From Lactifluus volemus (taxonomy: Eukaryota > Basidiomycota > Agaricomycetes > Russulales > Russulaceae): a stretch of DNA of 64,000 bases. Both the position numbers and the translations under genes were made by a program. The stretch lies in the NCBI GenBank assembly GCA_022376515.1, contig WTXI01000014.1, forward strand, positions 62,001-126,000, in the 5' to 3' direction. The notes below the pieces were generated by a model that ran no database searches, was not told the origin of the DNA, and was given only the letters and a program-made list of their open reading frames with translations. This document shows, in pieces, positions 59,787 through 64,000 of this stretch; positions within the stretch are counted from its first letter, which is position 1, and every line of letters starts with the position of its first letter.

Positions 59787-62700
59787 ATGCGTATTATATG
59801 GGCCTCCTGTTTCTTACTCTCCGTCTTCACCCTGACACTTGCGTCACCGTACCGTGCTGATCTCGTTCAGTATAACCTGAACACGAACCAGAATGCTCAC
59901 TCTCCTCTTCAATACTCAACATCCAGTCGAAACTCTACCTATACCCCGTCGCCCGACAATTGGCGGTCCATCCCATTCTACACTGTCCTCATGGACAAGT
60001 TTGCCGACGGCGATCCTTCAAACAATGATTATTTTGGCACCATGTTTGAGTATGATTGGCGAGAAACCCAGCTGCGTGCCGGAGGCGATCTCAAGGGCTT
60101 GGAATCCAAGTTGGACTATCTTATTGGTATGGGCATCAAGGGCATATTCGTCTCCGGTACTCCCTTCATCAATATGTTGTGGCAGGCCGATGGTAAGTGC
60201 TCTCTACTTGACCTGTTTCCTTTCATTATGTAACATCTTGAAGGGTATTCTCCCCTCGATTTTACCGTCTCTGACCCGCACTGGGGCACTCTCAACGATT
60301 GGAGGGATACTATCGATAAGATCCACGCACGTGGAATGTACTTTATGGCTGACTTCACTCTCACCACAATGGGCGACCTGATTGGCTTCTCCGGGTTTGT
60401 GACGATTTGTTTATCACATGCCTCTTTTGCTTAAATCTCCACAGCTTTTTGGGTTCTGCTGCTCCATTCGATCTCAAAGAGTACCATGCTGTTTGGAAGC
60501 ACCCGAAGTACGCTCCCTGGGGCTTCGACGAGTACAAAGATTTCCAGGCACGTGACATCAAATTTGGAAGATAACGATCACTAACGCAACGCCTTTACCA
60601 GATTGACAATACTCGTAACACATCTTGTGTACTTCCAGAACTCTGGAACGACGATGGCACTGTCGCCACTGTGCACGCCAATGAGTGTCTGGAGTCCGAT
60701 TTTGATCAATATGGTGACACGGAAGCTTTTGGTGACCCAGATTGGCAACGTCAGCTATCCAAGTTCACTGGGCAGGATCGTCTTCGTGAATGGAACCCAC
60801 GCGTCATGGCTAAGCTTAAAGTTTTTTCTTGCATGGTTATTCAAGCCCTCGACATAGATGCAATTCGTATCGACAAGTCGACACAGGTTACTGTTGATGC
60901 TCTCGCCCATTGGGCTGCCTCCGTTAGACAGTGTGCCAATAGTCTGGGCAAGAACAATTTTTACATTACTGGTGAAGTCACCGGTGGTGATACTTTTGGC
61001 TCGCTGTTTTAGTACGTGTCCACCCGCAAGTGGCCACAATACTGGTAATGACAGAATAACTTCGCAGCGGACGAGGCCGTACTCCCATGCAGAAACCTTC
61101 CGGATTTCTTGCTGCAGCCCTTCTGACCTCGAACCAGAGTCAGTATTTCTTGCGCGATGCCTCAATCAATGGCTTGGATGGCGTGGCATTTCATTATTCT
61201 ACGTATCGCGCCCTAAGTCATTTCCTTGGCATGGGCGGGAATCTACAAGCTGCTTTCGATGTTGACACCAACTTCGTCACTTCTTGGCATCAGATGTTTG
61301 TTGACAATGACATGATTAACCCAAACACTGGTGCAGTCGATCCGAAGCATATGTTTGGGACTAGTAATTACGACGTGTTCCGCTGGCCAAGCTTGAAGAA
61401 CGGAACACAGAAAAGTGTCCTGGCTACCTTTGTAATGACACTTGTCATGCCTGGTCTTCCATTGGTAGCTTTCTTTTAGAAGTCCTCGTCGTCGCTCATG
61501 GCTGACTTCCTATACACAGTTTTTCTACGGTGAGGAGCAGAACCTCTACCTCTACGATAATACTGCTCGAAATTACCTCTATGGCCGGCAAGCCATGTTT
61601 AGCAACCAGGCCTGGCAACGCCACGGATGCTACAATCTCGGTTCTGACCAATATCCCGGTATTCCCTGGAGCGGGCCCTCCTTGGTTGTACGGATGACTG
61701 GAATTCATTGGACCACTTTGACCCAACTACAGACAGTCGCCGCATGTTTGGCCATCTCCTCTATCTGCGTTCAGTGTATAATTCTCTCCAGGATGGCTTT
61801 AGCCTTGTTCAACTTGGTAATTGGACCTATTTCACTCAACACCCCGGTTCGGATGCGCCGCCGACGCAAATGGGTAATTGGACCAATTTCATTGAACTCC
61901 CCAGTTCGAATGCGACGCTGACACAATCGGAAATGGGTTTGTGGTCAATCTCGCGATCAGGAATCCCCGACATTCAAACACTCACCGGGAATAACACGGA
62001 TCAAATTTGGATGCTCTATACAAACGAGAATGTGACGAAAACTTACCAGTTCGAGTGCAAGTCGCCCCAGTTGATTTCGTCACCGTATGTGTCCGGCACC
62101 ACAGTGCGAAATCTTGTAGCGCCTTTCGAAACCTACACTCTAGAGGACTCCCCCTCGTCCTTCAATAATAATGGCTCACCCCCCTTCCAAGGCTGTTTAA
62201 CTGAGGTTACTATGGATCCATACAGTTTCAAAATATTGGTGCCTATCGATGAATGGATCCCACCGCGTCCAGCACTTACCAAATTCTCACCTGGCCACGA
62301 TGCCCGTATTTCATCTGAAACTAACTCTACGACCGTCACTATCTCGTTCGAGTTTAATACTGTCATGAGTTGTGCTGGCGTCACAATGGCGCTATCACTC
62401 AACATGTCCTCTTCCGGCCACCATGAAAGCCCTACCTTTGACCCTAACTCAGTAACCTGTGGTCTGGTTCAAAATCCCGACCCGCCGAACATTTCAGGCG
62501 ATGTACAGTCGGTCTGGTTCTGGTCGGTCACACTCCAAAACATGCCTGACGGTATTTTGGCCTTGACACTTGACAATGCCCCGGTAGGCGATGGACGGAC
62601 AACCGGGGTACGGTATCAGATTTTCTTGTTCGAAATGCTTTACTGATTCTCATCCTAGTCGAAAGATACGGTGTTAATTCGCAAAGGAGCTTCTGACAAT

Positions 62701-64000
62701 GCCGTCGTATTCCCTATGTCTGCCTACGACAACAGCACTTTCAGATTTTGAATGGCCAGTACACATTTTCACACAAAGCTTACGGTGCGGACAGCTTCCG
62801 TTACTCGTGGAACTTCGGACGAAATTGGACACAGTGGAAGAGCTGGGAAGATACGACGTTTATTGATCCAAGTCTCTTCAACCTCCCGGAGAACTTCTGG
62901 CCAGGCCAACACATCATCGTGCAATGTAAGTGCGTCATTTCTTTTACTCGTACAGACTCTGAACAATGTCCAAGATTGGAGCGATGCCGCGAAATCTGCT
63001 AGTGCTGTGGTTCATGCAGATCACGGTTACGATTTACAACGTCGCGTACCGCAACTGCTCGTTCGCGGGCCGTTCAACTCCTGGGGCTCTGAAGAGGACA
63101 TCCCTTCGAGAATGACACAGAACAACCAAGGAAAATGGGAGCTCAACATCATGTATACCTGGCCTACCTATGTGCAACTCAATGTATTCGAATACGACGA
63201 TTATTATTACGGAGACGTGGATGGTGACGGCGTCCTGGACCGTCTCCCTCCCAACACCGCCACGCGCAACCATATTAACATGCCTGCGCCACCATATCCT
63301 TACTTGGCCTGGACGCTTGTCGTCGACGATGCCGACATGACGTGGACCCTCCAGCCTCGTGGACGATCTGGGGTGGGTGCTGTGATTTCACGCTCTTCGC
63401 CGCTGTCCCTGCCATCACTGGCTCCCTTGCCGTAGTAGTCTTCATGTGGTCATTCTATGGCATCAAGCACAACAGGTGGGGTGTTATGCCGAGCAAGGAG
63501 CACGCCAATATCTACCACTTGCTTGGTCCTAGGCAAGTCTAGGTCTGACTTGAAGGAGCCTTCAGTCGTGTCGGAGAAACAGACAGAGATTATTGGGTGG
63601 CCCGAAGCCAAGAATAAGCGAAGAAAGGTTCTTATTGCTACGCTGGAGTACGAGATTATCGACTGGAAGCTCAAAGTGAAGATCGGTGGTCTGGGGGTCA
63701 TGTCAAGCCTTATGTGCACGTCGATTACAGATGTTGACCTTGTCTGGGTCGTTCCTAAGGTCAAATCTCTCGAGTACCCAGCTGGGGAAAGGGCGAACCT
63801 ATTGAAGTCACCATTTTCGGCCAGTCGCACCTGATCAAAGTAGAGACTCACGTCTTGGACAACATTACCTATGTAATCCTCGATAATCCGGTGTTCCGTG
63901 CCCAGACGAAGGCGGATCCGTACCCAACCAACATGGATGACCTATTTTCAGCTATCTTCTACTCCACTTGGAACCAGGCGATCGCCGCGACTGTTCGACG
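59787..64000 (+). CDS. AGS1: Cell-wall alpha-1,3-glucan synthase, N-terminal half, truncated by the window
   Basis: Exons: 59787-60192, 60244-60394, 60445-60547, 60602-61011, 61068-61464, 61520-62607, 62659-62925, 62975-63475, 63543-64000 (continues). The signal peptide MRIIWASCFLLSVFTLTLAS supports this start. The extracellular GH13 amylase-like domain shows YFMADFTLTTMGDLIGF, LDIDAIRIDKSTQV, FYITGEVTGGDTFGSL and LFFYGEEQNLYLYD. A carbohydrate-binding-like region, the first membrane helix (ITGSLAVVVFMWSFYGI) and the start of the cytosolic glycogen-synthase-type domain (KVLIATLEYEIIDWKLKVKI; GGLGVMSSLM) follow. The family builds alpha-1,3-glucan at the plasma membrane and is usually ~2400 aa. 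Four single bases seem missing (near 61689, 62748, 63362, 63789). Intron 3 (60548-60601) is GC-AG. Confidence 0.88.

Noticed and set aside
59643..59787. Upstream in-frame extension of AGS1
   Set aside because: The ATG at 59787 gives a proper signal peptide; the extension is pyrimidine-rich leader sequence.
62920..62980. Further frameshift in AGS1 at the TACAG acceptor
   Set aside because: Using the acceptor after GTCCAAG (62974) gives the conserved QYWSDAAKSA, so no lost base is needed.

Overview
The window is nuclear DNA of a filamentous basidiomycete. The genes are broken by many 45-65 bp GT-AG introns, intergenic gaps are short, and every recognisable product is fungal or general eukaryotic (RBX1, HSBP1, SES1, THR4, cohesin SCC3/STAG, RCF1, URM1, EST1/SMG7-like, PEX39-like, Gts1-type ArfGAP, alpha-1,3-glucan synthase). 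Gene style and the hAT transposon suggest an Agaricomycete of the Rhizoctonia/Ceratobasidium type. That placement is an inference, not a search result.

Layout. 1-4.9 kb: a hAT DNA transposon with an intact ten-exon transposase; its 5' end lies off the window. 4.9-6.2 kb: repeat-rich gap with a 9-bp minisatellite and a 22-bp inverted repeat. 6.2-13 kb: RBX1, a two-TM serine-rich protein (minus), an acidic nuclear-type protein (minus) and HSBP1. 13.9-19.1 kb: seryl-tRNA synthetase and threonine synthase in tandem, then a convergent unknown protein. 21.7-26.7 kb: cohesin subunit SCC3/STAG. 27.1-31.2 kb: a long proline-rich Uds1-type protein (minus). 32.1-34.6 kb: RCF1, URM1 and a multi-pass membrane protein. 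36.4-38.2 kb: protein kinase. 40.8-45.8 kb: a Ser/Thr/Pro-rich coiled-coil protein and an unknown protein, convergent. 46.3-49.6 kb: EST1/SMG7-like protein (minus), divergent from an SNF2 ATPase at 50-52.7 kb. 52.9-56.1 kb: a cytochrome P450 and, only 42 bp upstream, a small KPWE-motif (PEX39-like) peroxisomal protein, both minus. 56.2-58.1 kb: an ArfGAP divergent from the PEX39-like gene. 59.8-64 kb: the N-terminal half of an alpha-1,3-glucan synthase, cut by the window edge.

The genes are mostly unrelated housekeeping genes; I see no secondary-metabolite or defence cluster. The strongest unexpected signal is a set of apparent single-base deletions, with no insertions, in five otherwise well-conserved genes (SCC3, the membrane protein, SNF2, P450, AGS). 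Nearly all can be repaired by lengthening an adjacent base or short run by one, and they crowd into the last 14 kb. Homopolymer undercalls in the assembly are the simplest explanation. Three GC-AG introns, and three consecutive exons of 12-20 nt in the P450, are the other structural points of interest.

All exon joins were built by hand from splice signals, reading-frame arithmetic and remembered family patterns. No alignment or RNA evidence was available.
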